In this document: one piece after another, positions 1 to 48,656 of the stretch
Position numbering within the stretch: the first letter of the stretch is position 1
Layout: the number at the start of each line of letters is the position of its first letter
Assembly (NCBI RefSeq): GCF_900111175.1
Contig: NZ_FOGI01000001.1
Location: forward strand, 544,194-608,193
From: Actinokineospora terrae
Lineage (GTDB): Bacteria > Actinomycetota > Actinomycetes > Mycobacteriales > Pseudonocardiaceae
Direction: 5' to 3'
Length of the DNA stretch: 64,000 bases
The notes under the pieces: generated by a model
Seen by the model: the letters and a program-made list of their open reading frames with translations, nothing else
Told to the model about the DNA's origin: nothing
Database searches by the model: none
Translations under genes and position numbers: made by a program

Positions 1-2
1 GC

Positions 3-398
3 AGCTTTGCGCCGCCTGCCGACACCGCCGCGTACCTGTTGGTCGGTGACGAGACGTCGCTGCCCGCCATCGCGGGTATCGCCGCGTCGTTGCCCGCCGG
101 AGTGCCCGTGCGGGTCATCGTCGAGGTCGACTCGGTAGCGGAAGAGCAGCCGTTGGAGTCGGCGGCGGATCTCGCGGTCACCTGGCTGCACCGCGACGGT
201 GCCGAGCCGGGCACCGGGACCGGGCTGCTCGACGCGGTCCGCGCCGAGTCGGTCGACCAGCGCGTGTTCGCGTGGGTGGCGGGGGAGTCCGCTGCCGTGC
301 AGTCGATCCGGGCGCTGCTCGTGCTGGAGCGCGACCTGACCAAGCAGCGGGTGTACTTCAGCGGCTACTGGCGGCGCGGGCACGCCGAGGACGACTGA
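3..398 (+). CDS. Siderophore-interacting protein (SIP), C-terminal part
   Basis: The reading frame is open from the window edge, so only the last ~131 residues are present. They match the NAD(P)H-binding half of SIP/ViuB ferric-siderophore reductases: a YLLVGDETSLPAI segment (residue type seen in all SIPs before the nucleotide fold), a central VFAWVAGE segment, and a C-terminal KQRVYFSGYWRRG tail. The family releases iron in the cytoplasm by reducing the ferric siderophore, using FAD. The complete second SIP in this window (46977-47780) has the equivalent motifs LLVGDATALPAI, YIWVAGE and IGYWRF. It lies 87 bases upstream of the first NRPS gene in the same direction with no terminator seen between, so it is probably co-transcribed with it. 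The true start is outside the window. Confidence 0.9.
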   Translation, partial: SFAPPADTAAYLLVGDETSLPAIAGIAASLPAGVPVRVIVEVDSVAEEQPLESAADLAVTWLHRDGAEPGTGTGLLDAVRAESVDQRVFAWVAGESAAVQSIRALLVLERDLTKQRVYFSGYWRRGHAEDD

Positions 399-485
399 GC
401 CGGGTTTTCCAGCTGTACCAGCGCGCCGGGGCCGAGCAGGTCGCCCCGGTGCGGGTGAACGCCGTGCCGGAGAGGTGAAGCGGGG

Positions 486-28002
<27,517 letters not shown>

Positions 28003-28006
<4 letters not shown>

Positions 28007-28052
28007 GCACCACCCGACCCCACCCCCGCACCGAACCCGAACGGAGAACCCC

Positions 28053-28056
<4 letters not shown>
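28003..28056 (+). CDS. 17-codon mini-ORF linking NRPS 2 and NRPS 3
   Basis: The ATG at 28003 overlaps the NRPS 2 stop (ATGA), and its own TGA at 28054 overlaps the NRPS 3 GTG start (GTGA). It would encode [17 protein letters not shown], including one rare AGA codon. Such an arrangement could carry ribosomes across the 46-base gap between the two synthetase genes, i.e. translational coupling. Both overlaps are plain in the sequence; whether the peptide is made is unknown, and the NRPS 3 start also has its own GGAG site. Confidence 0.4.
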
Positions 28057-42203
<14,147 letters not shown>

Positions 42204-42263
42204 ACCGTTGGGGTACAACAGGTTGCCCATCGGGGTGGCGTCCGGCCACGGGGCGGAGGCAGT

Positions 42264-42286
42264 CCGGCACTGTGTGCTAGTGTCGG
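42264..42286 (+). terminator. Possible hairpin after NRPS 3
   Basis: CCGGCACT and AGTGTCGG pair with one G-U position around a 7-base loop, followed by ATTT. It sits 60 bases after the NRPS 3 stop and 40 bases before spo0M. It could be a weak terminator; the region could equally be a promoter for spo0M. Confidence 0.3.
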
Positions 42287-42325
42287 ATTTGCCCCTTTCT
42301 CTGACCCGGATCCAGGAGTCGCCAG

Positions 42326-43357
42326 ATGTTCAAGCGGATGCTTTCGGCCTTCGGCGTTGGGGGGCCCTCGGTGGACACCGTGCTGGACTCGCCGCACGTC
42401 GGACCGGGCGGAACGCTCACCGGTCGGATCCGGATCAAGGGCGGCAGCGCGGACGTCGAGATCGGGCAGGCCGTGCTCGCGCTGCAGGGGCGCGTCGAGG
42501 TCGAGCACCACGGCGGTGAGGCGACGGGCACCGGCGAACTGCTGCGCTTCGTCGTCGCCGAGCGGCTGCGGGTCTCCGCCAACCAGGACCTGGACGTGCC
42601 GTTCCAGCTGCCGGTGCCGTGGGAGGCGCCGATCACCGCGGTCGGCGGCAGCCCGCTGCCCGGGATGAACCTGGGCCTGCGCACCGACCTGGTCATCGCG
42701 GGCGCCCCGGACAAGGGCGACCTCGACCCGGTCGTGATCCACCCGCTGCCCTCGCAGGACCGCGTCCTCGACGCGTTCGGCGCGCTCGGGTTCCGCTTCG
42801 CCAAGGCCGACCTCGAGGTCGGTCGGCTGCACGGCGTGCCGCAGCAGCTGCCGGTGTACCAGGAGATCGAGTTCTACGCGCCGCCGCAGTTCTCGGGGCG
42901 CATCAGCCAGGTAGAGCTGACTTTCGTCGCTACGCCACACGAGCTGCACATCGTCCTGGAGGCCGACCGCCGCGGCGGCATCTTCGGCGGCGGTGGAGAC
43001 GCCTTCGGCCGGTTCGCGGTGCCGCACCAGGAAGCGGAGAACACCGACTGGGCCCCCGTCATCGGCCAGTGGCTGGAGCAGGTCTCCCAGCGCTCCCCCG
43101 GCAACGCCGCCTTCGGCGGCGGCCACCAGCCCGCGTACGGCCAGCAGCCCTACGGCCAACCCGGCTACGGACAGCCCGCGTACGGCCAGCCCGGTTATGG
43201 CCACCAGGACCACCACGGCCACCGCCGCGGCCCCGGCATGGGCACCGTGGTCGGCGGCGCCGCCGCAGGCATCGTAGGCGGCATGATCCTCGGCGACATG
43301 CTGGATGGCGGCCTCATCGACGGCGACACCGGCGAAGACTTCGCAGGCGAGGAATAA
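42326..43357 (+). CDS. spo0M: Spo0M-like sporulation-control protein
   Basis: A 343-residue protein whose first ~250 residues follow the Spo0M family: an MFKRMLSAFGVGGPSVDTVL start, a GTLTGRIRIKGG segment, FRFAKADLEVG and EIEFYAPPQF, i.e. the arrestin-like beta-sandwich fold known for this family. In Bacillus Spo0M influences sporulation and cell-shape functions; in actinobacteria the role is not settled. The last ~90 residues differ: a low-complexity Tyr/Gly/Gln/Pro repeat (YGQPGYG, PAYGQPGYG) followed by a His-rich patch, a Gly-rich hydrophobic segment (GTVVGGAAAGIVGGMILGD) and an acidic end. The ATG at 42326 has AGGAG 7 bases upstream. It is separated from the NRPS genes by 122 bases and probably unrelated to the siderophore. 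Confidence 0.88.
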   Translation: MFKRMLSAFGVGGPSVDTVLDSPHVGPGGTLTGRIRIKGGSADVEIGQAVLALQGRVEVEHHGGEATGTGELLRFVVAERLRVSANQDLDVPFQLPVPWEAPITAVGGSPLPGMNLGLRTDLVIAGAPDKGDLDPVVIHPLPSQDRVLDAFGALGFRFAKADLEVGRLHGVPQQLPVYQEIEFYAPPQFSGRISQVELTFVATPHELHIVLEADRRGGIFGGGGDAFGRFAVPHQEAENTDWAPVIGQWLEQVSQRSPGNAAFGGGHQPAYGQQPYGQPGYGQPAYGQPGYGHQDHHGHRRGPGMGTVVGGAAAGIVGGMILGDMLDGGLIDGDTGEDFAGEE

Positions 43358-43368
43358 CCCCCCACGAA

Positions 43369-43396
43369 GCGGCCCGCCACCCCCTTGGCGGGCCGC
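43369..43396 (+). terminator. Terminator hairpin after spo0M
   Basis: A perfect 11-base-pair stem, GCGGCCCGCCA pairing with TGGCGGGCCGC around a 6-base C-rich loop, begins 12 bases after the spo0M stop. There is no U tract, as is common in actinobacteria. Confidence 0.8.
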
Positions 43397-43629
43397 CTTC
43401 CCACTACCCCACTCAAGACCCAACAGACACCGCGTCGACCGCCCAACCGCACATACCGCGACACCCACGTACCCAAGCACTCCCCGCCGAGGTCCACAGT
43501 GGACGAACCGGCCCCCCACGAAAAGACGGCCCCGCCAGACGCCCGGGCACCGACGACAGCCCGTCGCAGCACCTGAATCCGCCGCGCTGACCTGCCGCCA
43601 TGCGCTATCGCTGGAGAGCGCACCCCTCT

Positions 43630-43715
43630 GCAACATTGCCCCACCGACGTTGGTCCGAACGCCCCGTCCGCAGCATTGGTCCAACGCGCCCCCAAACGAC
43701 GTTGGCCGAACAACG
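43630..43715. repeat. Spaced imperfect repeats ATTGGTCCAACG-type
   Basis: Three similar words follow at 25-26 base steps: ACGTTGGTCCGAACG (43648), GCATTGGTCCAACGC (43673) and ACGTTGGCCGAACAACG (43699); a fourth, weaker GCAACATTGCCCCACCG lies at 43630. Each is itself partly palindromic. The function is unknown. Confidence 0.4.
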
Positions 43716-43743
43716 CTCCTCGGAGTCGCTGGTGCCAACCCAG

Positions 43744-43886
43744 CTCGATGGGGCGGACTTGTTTTGCGCGGGGGAGAATGACCCGTAGCGTCGTTCGCGG
43801 ACAGGGCCACGCTTTTCGGCCCCTGCTTTGCGGTCCTGCCACGGGTTATTCAGGGGCCCCGCGCAAAACGAGTTCGCCCCATCGAG
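43744..43886. repeat. Large imperfect inverted-repeat element
   Basis: The left arm (43744-43786) and the right arm (43841-43886) are reverse complements at about 38 of 43 positions with one 3-base gap: both read CTCGATGGGGCG..ACT..GTTTTGCGCGGGG and then GAAT.ACCCGT from the outside inward. The 54-base centre can pair further (GGACAGGGCC with GGTCCTG). As RNA it would be a long hairpin; as DNA it looks like a MITE- or REP-like intergenic element. No transposase is near. Confidence 0.7.
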
Positions 43887-44047
43887 CAAAGCTCGAAACT
43901 CGCGCCCAGGCCAATGCCGAAGGCGAGGTCTGTCCGTCGACGGCGAAGCCGAGCACGAGAGCCGGACTATCCCAGCTCAAGATCAATCCGCCCAAGCACC
44001 CCCACCACCCCGCCGACCCCCGCCGCCCCCCACCGACCACCCCCCAA

Positions 44048-44899
44048 TCAAAGCCCAGGCGGCCCCGCCTCCACCCGCCGCAACACCGCATCCACCCGAT
44101 CCAGATCCGGCCCACCCTGCAACTGTCGCTCATCCCACCAAGTAGTCCCCACCTCAGCCAACGGCCCCACAACATCCGCAGCAGTACCCGGATCAGTGGC
44201 ACCACCAAGAACGACCTCAAACGGCGCATCGCGCAGCGACCGAAGATAAGCAATCACCCCACGCGCCAACGCCAACGGCGGCACCACCCCATGTCCAGCC
44301 TCAGCGAACAGCGGCACCGCTCCATCCCACCGCGCCGCCCGCTGGAATGGACGACGATGCGGCCAGAATCCACCAACCCACACCGGCGGACGTGGCTGCT
44401 GCACCGTCGCGGGCAGCAGCGTGACATCTCGCACCTGGTAATGCGCACCGTCGTGGTCGACCGGTTCCCCCGACCAGTACCGGCTCACCAGCTCCAGCCC
44501 CTCGTCCAGCCGCTCCGCCAGCACCCGCGGGTCAGTCGGCCCGCCGAAGCTGCCGTACTCGTCGGCCACTGGCCCGCCGAGGCCGGTCCCGAAGACCACC
44601 CGGCCGCCGCTCAGCGCGTCCAGCGTCGCGACCTGACGGGCCAGTTGTTCCGGGCGCCGCCTGGCTACCGGGGTGACCAGTGTGCCGATCCGGATCCGCG
44701 AGGTCGCCAGCGCGGCCGCCGTCAGGAGCATCCACGGGTCCCCGAACGGCACGCCCTGCCGTGCGGTCTTGTCGTGCACGACGTGGTCCCACACGAACAG
44801 CCCGTCCCACCCCGCTTCCTCGGCGGCGACGGCCAGCCGGGCGACCTTCCGGGCATCCGCGAAGTCACCGAAGTTCGGAATGTTCACCGAGAAGCGCAT
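44048..44899 (-). CDS. LLM-class flavin-dependent oxidoreductase
   Basis: A 283-residue luciferase-like monooxygenase (TIM barrel) of the type that in actinobacteria often uses coenzyme F420. Seen: the MRFSVNIPNFGDF start, AEEAGWDGLFVWDHV, RIRIGTLVTPVARRRPEQLARQVATLD, LSGGRVVFGTGLG and WVGGFWPHRRPFQRAARWDG. These are the standard strands and helices of the family, and the length is normal. I start at the ATG at 44899, where family similarity begins, although the frame is open further upstream. It lies 40 bases after the DUF5313 gene on the same strand, so it is probably the third gene of the MarR operon. The substrate cannot be told from sequence. Confidence 0.88.
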   Translation of the reverse strand: MRFSVNIPNFGDFADARKVARLAVAAEEAGWDGLFVWDHVVHDKTARQGVPFGDPWMLLTAAALATSRIRIGTLVTPVARRRPEQLARQVATLDALSGGRVVFGTGLGGPVADEYGSFGGPTDPRVLAERLDEGLELVSRYWSGEPVDHDGAHYQVRDVTLLPATVQQPRPPVWVGGFWPHRRPFQRAARWDGAVPLFAEAGHGVVPPLALARGVIAYLRSLRDAPFEVVLGGATDPGTAADVVGPLAEVGTTWWDERQLQGGPDLDRVDAVLRRVEAGPPGL

Positions 44900-44939
44900 C
44901 CCCGCATGCTGCGCCCATGCCGGGCACCCGGCAACCCGC

Positions 44940-45335
44940 TTATTGTCGCCAAGCGGCCGTGTAGCGCTCTTCTCGTGCCCGGTCCCGATCCGCCGTACGC
45001 GCGCGCCGTGCCTGTTCGGCCGCACCGTGCGGGTAGCCGTACCTGGTCATGCGGTACTCGGTGCTCTCGATGGCGTAAGAGAGCATGAAGTACACGCCCA
45101 CCACGAGACCCAATCCGCCGCAGGCCAAGGCCAGGCCGAGTGGTGCGTCCAGGCCGAGCAGCAGGCCCAGGGTGATCACCGTGGTCAGGGGCACCATCCG
45201 CAGGAGGGTGCGGAGGGCGAACCACGCGAGCCAGGACGGGCGCGCGGCGTCGGCCAGCACCCAGTCGCGGTAGTGGGACGGCAGGCGGCCGCCGAGGAGG
45301 TACCAGCAGCGGTGGACGAGACCGGGCTTGGTCAT
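44940..45335 (-). CDS. DUF5313 family membrane protein
   Basis: A 131-residue protein similar to the actinobacterial DUF5313 family: LGGRLPSHYRDWVLAD near the N terminus, two adjacent hydrophobic segments (about residues 46-65 and 66-88), then YAIESTEYRMTRYGYPHG. The C-terminal tail is rich in Arg, Glu and Ala and probably cytoplasmic. The ATG at 45335 overlaps the stop of the MarR gene (ATGA), which indicates translational coupling. No function is known for the family; by position it may be controlled by the regulator upstream. Confidence 0.75.
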   Translation of the reverse strand: MTKPGLVHRCWYLLGGRLPSHYRDWVLADAARPSWLAWFALRTLLRMVPLTTVITLGLLLGLDAPLGLALACGGLGLVVGVYFMLSYAIESTEYRMTRYGYPHGAAEQARRARTADRDRAREERYTAAWRQ

Positions 45336-45790
45336 GGGGCTTCTCCTGCCGCCTCGATCACGCGGGTGAGGGACTCGTGCAGCTGCCGGAGGTCGTCGAT
45401 GCGCATGCCGAGCCGCTCGACGACCGCGGCCGGGATGGCCAGTGCCTGCTCGCGCAGCGCCTGGCCGGTCGGGGTGAGCCGGACGGCGAGTTGGCGCTCG
45501 TCGGTGACCGCGCGGTCGCGGCGCAGGTAGCCGATCGCCTCCAGGCGCTTGAGCAGCGGCGACAGCGTGCCGGGGTCGAGCGCGAGCATGCCGCTGAGCT
45601 CCTTGACCGACAGCGGGGTGCGGCCCCACAGCGCCAGCATCACCAGGTACTGCGGGTGCGTCAGCCCCATCGGCTCGAGCAGCGGCCGGTACAGGCCGAT
45701 GACGCTGCGGGAGGCGATGGCCAGCGCGAAGCAGACCTGCCGCTCCAGGGCCAGCGGGTCGTCCTCGTGGTTGCTTTGTGCGCTAATCAT
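45332..45790 (-). CDS. MarR-family regulator of the OhrR type
   Basis: A 152-residue winged-helix repressor. The N-terminal part matches OhrR closely: LERQVCFALAIASR, LYRPLLEPMGLTHPQYLVMLALWG, then the recognition region LSVKELSGMLALDPGTLSPLLKRLE and the wing VTDERQLAVRLT. OhrR senses organic peroxides by oxidation of one Cys, here Cys20. Of the tyrosines that position this Cys in Bacillus OhrR, Tyr29 is kept (Tyr34) but Tyr40 is His45, so the signal may differ. The usual partner ohr is not next to it; DUF5313 and an LLM oxidoreductase are. The ATG at 45790 lacks a clear ribosome site and falls inside an AT-rich palindrome (45783-45793), a possible operator. Confidence 0.85.
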   Translation of the reverse strand: MISAQSNHEDDPLALERQVCFALAIASRSVIGLYRPLLEPMGLTHPQYLVMLALWGRTPLSVKELSGMLALDPGTLSPLLKRLEAIGYLRRDRAVTDERQLAVRLTPTGQALREQALAIPAAVVERLGMRIDDLRQLHESLTRVIEAAGEAP

Positions 45791-45793
45791 TAG
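45783..45793. promoter_or_regulatory. Candidate autoregulatory operator at the MarR start
   Basis: CTAATCATTAG is an 11-base palindrome around one central base and strikingly AT-rich for this DNA. It includes the start codon. OhrR/MarR operators are AT-rich inverted repeats near the promoter, so autoregulation, perhaps with a leaderless mRNA, is plausible. Confidence 0.4.
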
Positions 45794-45850
45794 GGCACCA
45801 TGTTAACCGACCCGGGCCCGCGACGGTACTGAGAGCCCGCGCACAGCGAA

Positions 45851-45883
45851 GAGCGGGGCGGTCCACAGTGGACCGCCCCGCTC
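45851..45883 (-). terminator. Terminator of the siderophore-binding lipoprotein gene
   Basis: A perfect 16-base stem (GAGCGGGGCGGTCCAC and its complement) with a single A at the centre lies 15 bases after the stop of the binding-protein gene. It is symmetric and could act in both directions. Confidence 0.88.
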
Positions 45884-45897
45884 CGACCCGCGGAAGG

Positions 45898-46860
45898 TCA
45901 GATCTTGCCCAGCACCGACTCGACCTGGTCGAGCACGCGCAGCGCGTCGCCGTAGTCGAGGATGTTGTACTCGCCGTCGTACACCTTGCCCGCCTTGACC
46001 GCGGTGATCGAGGTGAACAGCGGGTCGGCCTTGAGCTTGTCGCCCGCGCCCGGCGCGGTGACCGGCGGGCCGAGGTCGTCGAACAGCAGCACGGTGGCGC
46101 CGTTGAGCTGGTTGAGCTGCTCGATCGAGTACTGCGCGACGTTGCCGTCGGCGACCTTGGTGGTGGCCTCGTCGAAGGCGATGCCCAGGTCGGCCAGCGC
46201 GGTGGACGGGCCGCCGACCTTGTCGTAGAGGTACCAGCCGGACCCGTCGTAGGTGCCGAGCGTGGCCCACTTGCCCGCCGCGATCTTGTCCTTGTGCTTG
46301 TCCTTGATCTCGGTCACCCGGGCCTGGTACTTCTTCTCCAGCTCGTCGACCGCGCCCGCCTTGCCGATCGCCTCGGCGACCGCCTTGACCTGCGGCTTCC
46401 AGCCCGGCTGGTCACCTGCGGCCGGGATCAGCACGGTCGGGTAGCGGTCCTTGAGCTTCTCGTACTCCGGCTCCTGGTAGTCCGCGGCCAGGATCAGGTC
46501 CGGGTCGAGCTCGGCGATCTTGTCGAAGTTCAGCTCGCCGGTGTCGGTGCCGATGATCGTCAGCTGCTTGAACGGCTCGCCGTCCTTGGCCGCGGTCAGG
46601 TCGATCGCGCCAGCCAGGTTCGCCTTGAGGTCGAGCAGGATGTACGGGATCTGGAAGTCGATGGCGACGATCTTCTTCGGGTCGCCGGGCACCTCGACCG
46701 GGCCCTTGGGGGTCTGCACCGTGCGCTTGGCCGGGGCCGCGGCGGCGGTGCCGGACTGCCCGCCCGCGCCGGGTGACTGCTCGGCTGATCCGCACGCGGC
46801 CAGTGCCAGCAGGACCGCCGAACCCAGGGCGATCAGGCGCGAGTGGGCTTTCGCTCTCAT
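45898..46860 (-). CDS. Ferric-siderophore ABC transporter substrate-binding lipoprotein
   Basis: A 320-residue FepB/FhuD-type (class III) binding protein that would capture the ferric siderophore outside the membrane. The signal peptide ends in a lipobox, LALAAC, with Cys23 as lipid anchor, followed by a Ser/Gly/Ala linker. The mature part has KKIVAIDFQIPYILLDL, the DPDLILAADY segment typical of the family before the long backbone helix, and a second lobe with LFTSITAVKAGKVYDGEYN. It is transcribed away from the SIP/ATPase genes; the 116-base gap contains an iron box at 46917-46935, so iron repression of both directions is likely. It is followed by a strong terminator. No permease genes lie beside it. 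Confidence 0.93.
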   Translation of the reverse strand: MRAKAHSRLIALGSAVLLALAACGSAEQSPGAGGQSGTAAAAPAKRTVQTPKGPVEVPGDPKKIVAIDFQIPYILLDLKANLAGAIDLTAAKDGEPFKQLTIIGTDTGELNFDKIAELDPDLILAADYQEPEYEKLKDRYPTVLIPAAGDQPGWKPQVKAVAEAIGKAGAVDELEKKYQARVTEIKDKHKDKIAAGKWATLGTYDGSGWYLYDKVGGPSTALADLGIAFDEATTKVADGNVAQYSIEQLNQLNGATVLLFDDLGPPVTAPGAGDKLKADPLFTSITAVKAGKVYDGEYNILDYGDALRVLDQVESVLGKI

Positions 46861-46904
46861 GTGACTACTCCAGGTGAACTCTTGCCTCGCCCGAACGGGC
46901 GACC

Positions 46905-46933
46905 ATGACGCGGAGATTAGGTGAGGCTATCCT
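46905..46933 (+). promoter_or_regulatory. Predicted promoter of the SIP-ATPase operon
   Basis: A -35-like ATGACG (46905-46910) and a -10-like TATCCT (46928-46933) are 17 bases apart. The -10 lies inside the iron box, which is the usual geometry for IdeR/DmdR repression. Confidence 0.45.
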
Positions 46934-46935
46934 AT
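46917..46935. promoter_or_regulatory. Iron box (IdeR/DmdR operator)
   Basis: TTAGGTGAGGCTATCCTAT matches 16 of 19 positions of the actinobacterial consensus TTAGGTTAGGCTAACCTAA. It lies between the divergent binding-protein and SIP genes and would let the Fe(II)-loaded repressor shut off both. Confidence 0.85.
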
Positions 46936-46976
46936 GTTGACAACGCGTCTGCCGTCACAAGAGGGAGTTCGGCCAC

Positions 46977-47780
46977 ATGACCGCATACCGCGCGACGGTC
47001 CGCAGCACCGTCGCGATCACCCCGCTCATGCGGCGGGTGACCCTGGGCGGGGACGCGTTGCGCGACTACGAGGGCAGTGGGCTGCCGGATGAGTCGTGCC
47101 GGATCGCCTTCCCCGGTGACCTCACCCGAAATTACACGATCCGGCGCAGGAAACCGACCACCGCCGAGATCGACATCGACTTCGTCCTGCACGACGGCGG
47201 GATCGCGTCCGACTGGGCCGCCACTGTCGAACCGGGCGCGGAGATCACGATCAGCGGTGCCCCGGCGGGCAAGTACCACCCGGCGCCGGACGTCCCGTGG
47301 CGACTGCTCGTCGGCGACGCGACCGCGCTGCCCGCGATCGGCCGTGCGGTGGAAGAACTCCCGACGGGCGCGGTGGCGCACGTCGTGGCGATCGTGGACA
47401 ACCAGGACGAGCGGCAGACCTTCGACACCAGCGGTGACGTGACCATCGAATGGGTGTACGCCCGTTCGAGCGATGCAGGCGAGGCCTTGCGCCGCGCGGT
47501 CTGCGACCGCGAACTGCCAGAGGGGCCCGGGTACATCTGGGTCGCGGGCGAGGCCGCGGCGACCCGTGACGTCCGCCGCCACCTGCGCCACACCCTCGGG
47601 CTGCCCGCCGACCGCTACGACACCATCGGCTACTGGCGCTTCGACGCCGAGCGGTGGGAACAGCGCTACCAGCAGGTTTGCGCGGTCATCGACCCCAAGC
47701 TGGCCGCGGCCGACGCGATCGCCGACGACGAGCAGTACTTCGACGCTGTGGACGACATCTACGCGGAGGTCGGACTGTGA
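46977..47780 (+). CDS. Siderophore-interacting protein (ferric-siderophore reductase)
   Basis: A complete 267-residue SIP/ViuB-family flavoprotein that would release iron from the imported siderophore in the cytoplasm. The N-terminal FAD domain has LMRRVTLGGDAL and the flavin-binding TRNYTIRR motif with a DIDFVLHDGG segment; the C-terminal NAD(P)H domain has RLLVGDATALPAIGRAVEELP, YIWVAGEAAATRDVRRHLR and TIGYWRF. The ATG at 46977 has GAGGGA about 10 bases before it. Its stop overlaps the start of the ABC ATPase gene (GTGA), so the two are coupled. The iron box at 46917-46935 controls the promoter. It is the second SIP in the window, besides the partial one at the left edge. Confidence 0.93.
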   Translation: MTAYRATVRSTVAITPLMRRVTLGGDALRDYEGSGLPDESCRIAFPGDLTRNYTIRRRKPTTAEIDIDFVLHDGGIASDWAATVEPGAEITISGAPAGKYHPAPDVPWRLLVGDATALPAIGRAVEELPTGAVAHVVAIVDNQDERQTFDTSGDVTIEWVYARSSDAGEALRRAVCDRELPEGPGYIWVAGEAAATRDVRRHLRHTLGLPADRYDTIGYWRFDAERWEQRYQQVCAVIDPKLAAADAIADDEQYFDAVDDIYAEVGL

Positions 47781-48580
47781 ACCGCTTGCACGCCGAGGAA
47801 CTGACCCTCGCCTACGAGAACCGTGTAGTAGCAAGCGATCTGGGAGTCGCCATCCCGGACGATTCCTTCACGGTCATCGTCGGCCCTAACGCCTGCGGTA
47901 AGTCCACCCTCCTCAAGGCGTTCGCGCGGGTACTGAAGCCGAGCAAGGGCGCGGTCTACTTGGACGGAGAGGTCATCGCTTCCTACCGCTCCAAGGAAGT
48001 CGCGCGCAGGCTAGGCCTTTTGCCGCAAACCTCGATCGCACCCAGTGGAATCACAGTCGGCGATTTGGTCGCACGCGGCCGTTATCCCCATCAAGGCCTC
48101 TTGCGCCAGTGGTCCGCCGACGACGAGGCAGTGGTCACGGAGGTGATGGAGCGCACGGGCGTCGCGGATCTCTCCGGCCGCATGGTCGACGAGCTCTCCG
48201 GTGGACAGCGGCAGCGGGTCTGGCTCGCTATGGTCCTCGCCCAGCGCACCTCGCTGCTGCTGCTCGACGAGCCCACCACGTTCCTCGACATCGCCCACCA
48301 GGTCGAGGTGCTCGACCTGTGCGCGGAGCTGCACGAGCGCGACGGGTACACGCTGGTCGCGGTGCTGCACGACCTCAACCAGGCCTGCCGCTACGCCACC
48401 CACATGATCGCGCTGAGCCCCGGCGGCGTCGTCGCCGCGCAGGGACACCCGGCCGAGATCATCACCGCCGAGCTGGTCGGCGACGTGTTCGGCCTGCGCT
48501 GCCGGGTGGTCGACGACCCGGAGACCGGCACCCCGATGGTCGTGCCGCTGGCCAGGGTCCGCCAGCCGGTGTCCACCTAG
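47777..48580 (+). CDS. Iron-siderophore ABC transporter ATPase (FepC/FecE type)
   Basis: A 267-residue ATP-binding subunit that would energise uptake of the ferric siderophore through a BtuC-type permease. Seen: Walker A GPNACGKST, Q-loop region LGLLPQTS, signature LSGGQRQRVWLAM, Walker B LLLLDEPTTFLD, and the switch His in VAVLHDLNQACRYATHM. The sequence VYLDGEVIASYRSKEVARRLGLL is typical of the FepC subfamily. The GTG at 47777 overlaps the SIP stop and has GGAGG 7 bases upstream. The matching permeases are not in this window, so the subunit must work with proteins encoded elsewhere, possibly left of the window near the other SIP gene. Confidence 0.93.
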   Translation: MNRLHAEELTLAYENRVVASDLGVAIPDDSFTVIVGPNACGKSTLLKAFARVLKPSKGAVYLDGEVIASYRSKEVARRLGLLPQTSIAPSGITVGDLVARGRYPHQGLLRQWSADDEAVVTEVMERTGVADLSGRMVDELSGGQRQRVWLAMVLAQRTSLLLLDEPTTFLDIAHQVEVLDLCAELHERDGYTLVAVLHDLNQACRYATHMIALSPGGVVAAQGHPAEIITAELVGDVFGLRCRVVDDPETGTPMVVPLARVRQPVST

Positions 48581-48599
48581 GACCCGCAGGCGGGTTGTT
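48581..48599 (+). terminator. Short hairpin after the ATPase gene
   Basis: ACCCG and CGGGT pair around a CAGG loop directly after the stop codon, followed by TTGTT. It is a short stem and may only attenuate transcription. Confidence 0.4.
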
Positions 48600-48625
48600 C
48601 GGCGCGCGACGATGGCCACACCGGC

Positions 48626-48656
48626 TTGACCGGCCTCTGCCGGAAAAAGGTAAGTT
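48626..48656 (+). promoter_or_regulatory. Predicted promoter of the dhb operon
   Basis: A -35-like TTGACC (48626-48631) is 19 bases from TAAGTT (48651-48656). The latter overlaps the iron box at 48650-48668, which fits repression by iron. Confidence 0.45.

Larger units (their letters stand above)
43397..44047. other. Non-coding stretch between spo0M and the LLM gene
   Basis: I see no convincing gene in these 650 bases: frames are short and in shadow of one another. It contains a 13-base palindrome (43492-43504, GTCCACAGTGGAC), a set of spaced near-repeats (43630-43715) and a strong inverted-repeat element (43744-43886), each listed separately. The last 160 bases are C-rich and featureless. 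Confidence 0.6.

Noticed and set aside
43492..43504. Palindrome GTCCACAGTGGAC as an operator
   Set aside because: The same word forms the tip of the terminator at 45851-45883 and CCACTGTGGA-like words recur inside the NRPS genes, so it seems a common word in this genome rather than a specific site.
44900..45025. N-terminal extension of the LLM protein to 45025
   Set aside because: It overlaps the DUF5313 gene and shows no family similarity; the fold begins at MRFSVNIP.
43676..45088. A 470-codon plus-strand frame across the LLM gene
   Set aside because: It is the shadow of the LLM and DUF5313 genes on the other strand; composition is Pro/Arg-rich and no domain is visible.
46888..46901. Hairpin CGCCCGAACGGGCG in the SBP/SIP control region
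   Set aside because: Short and GC-rich; such palindromes are expected by chance here and it does not sit at a gene end.
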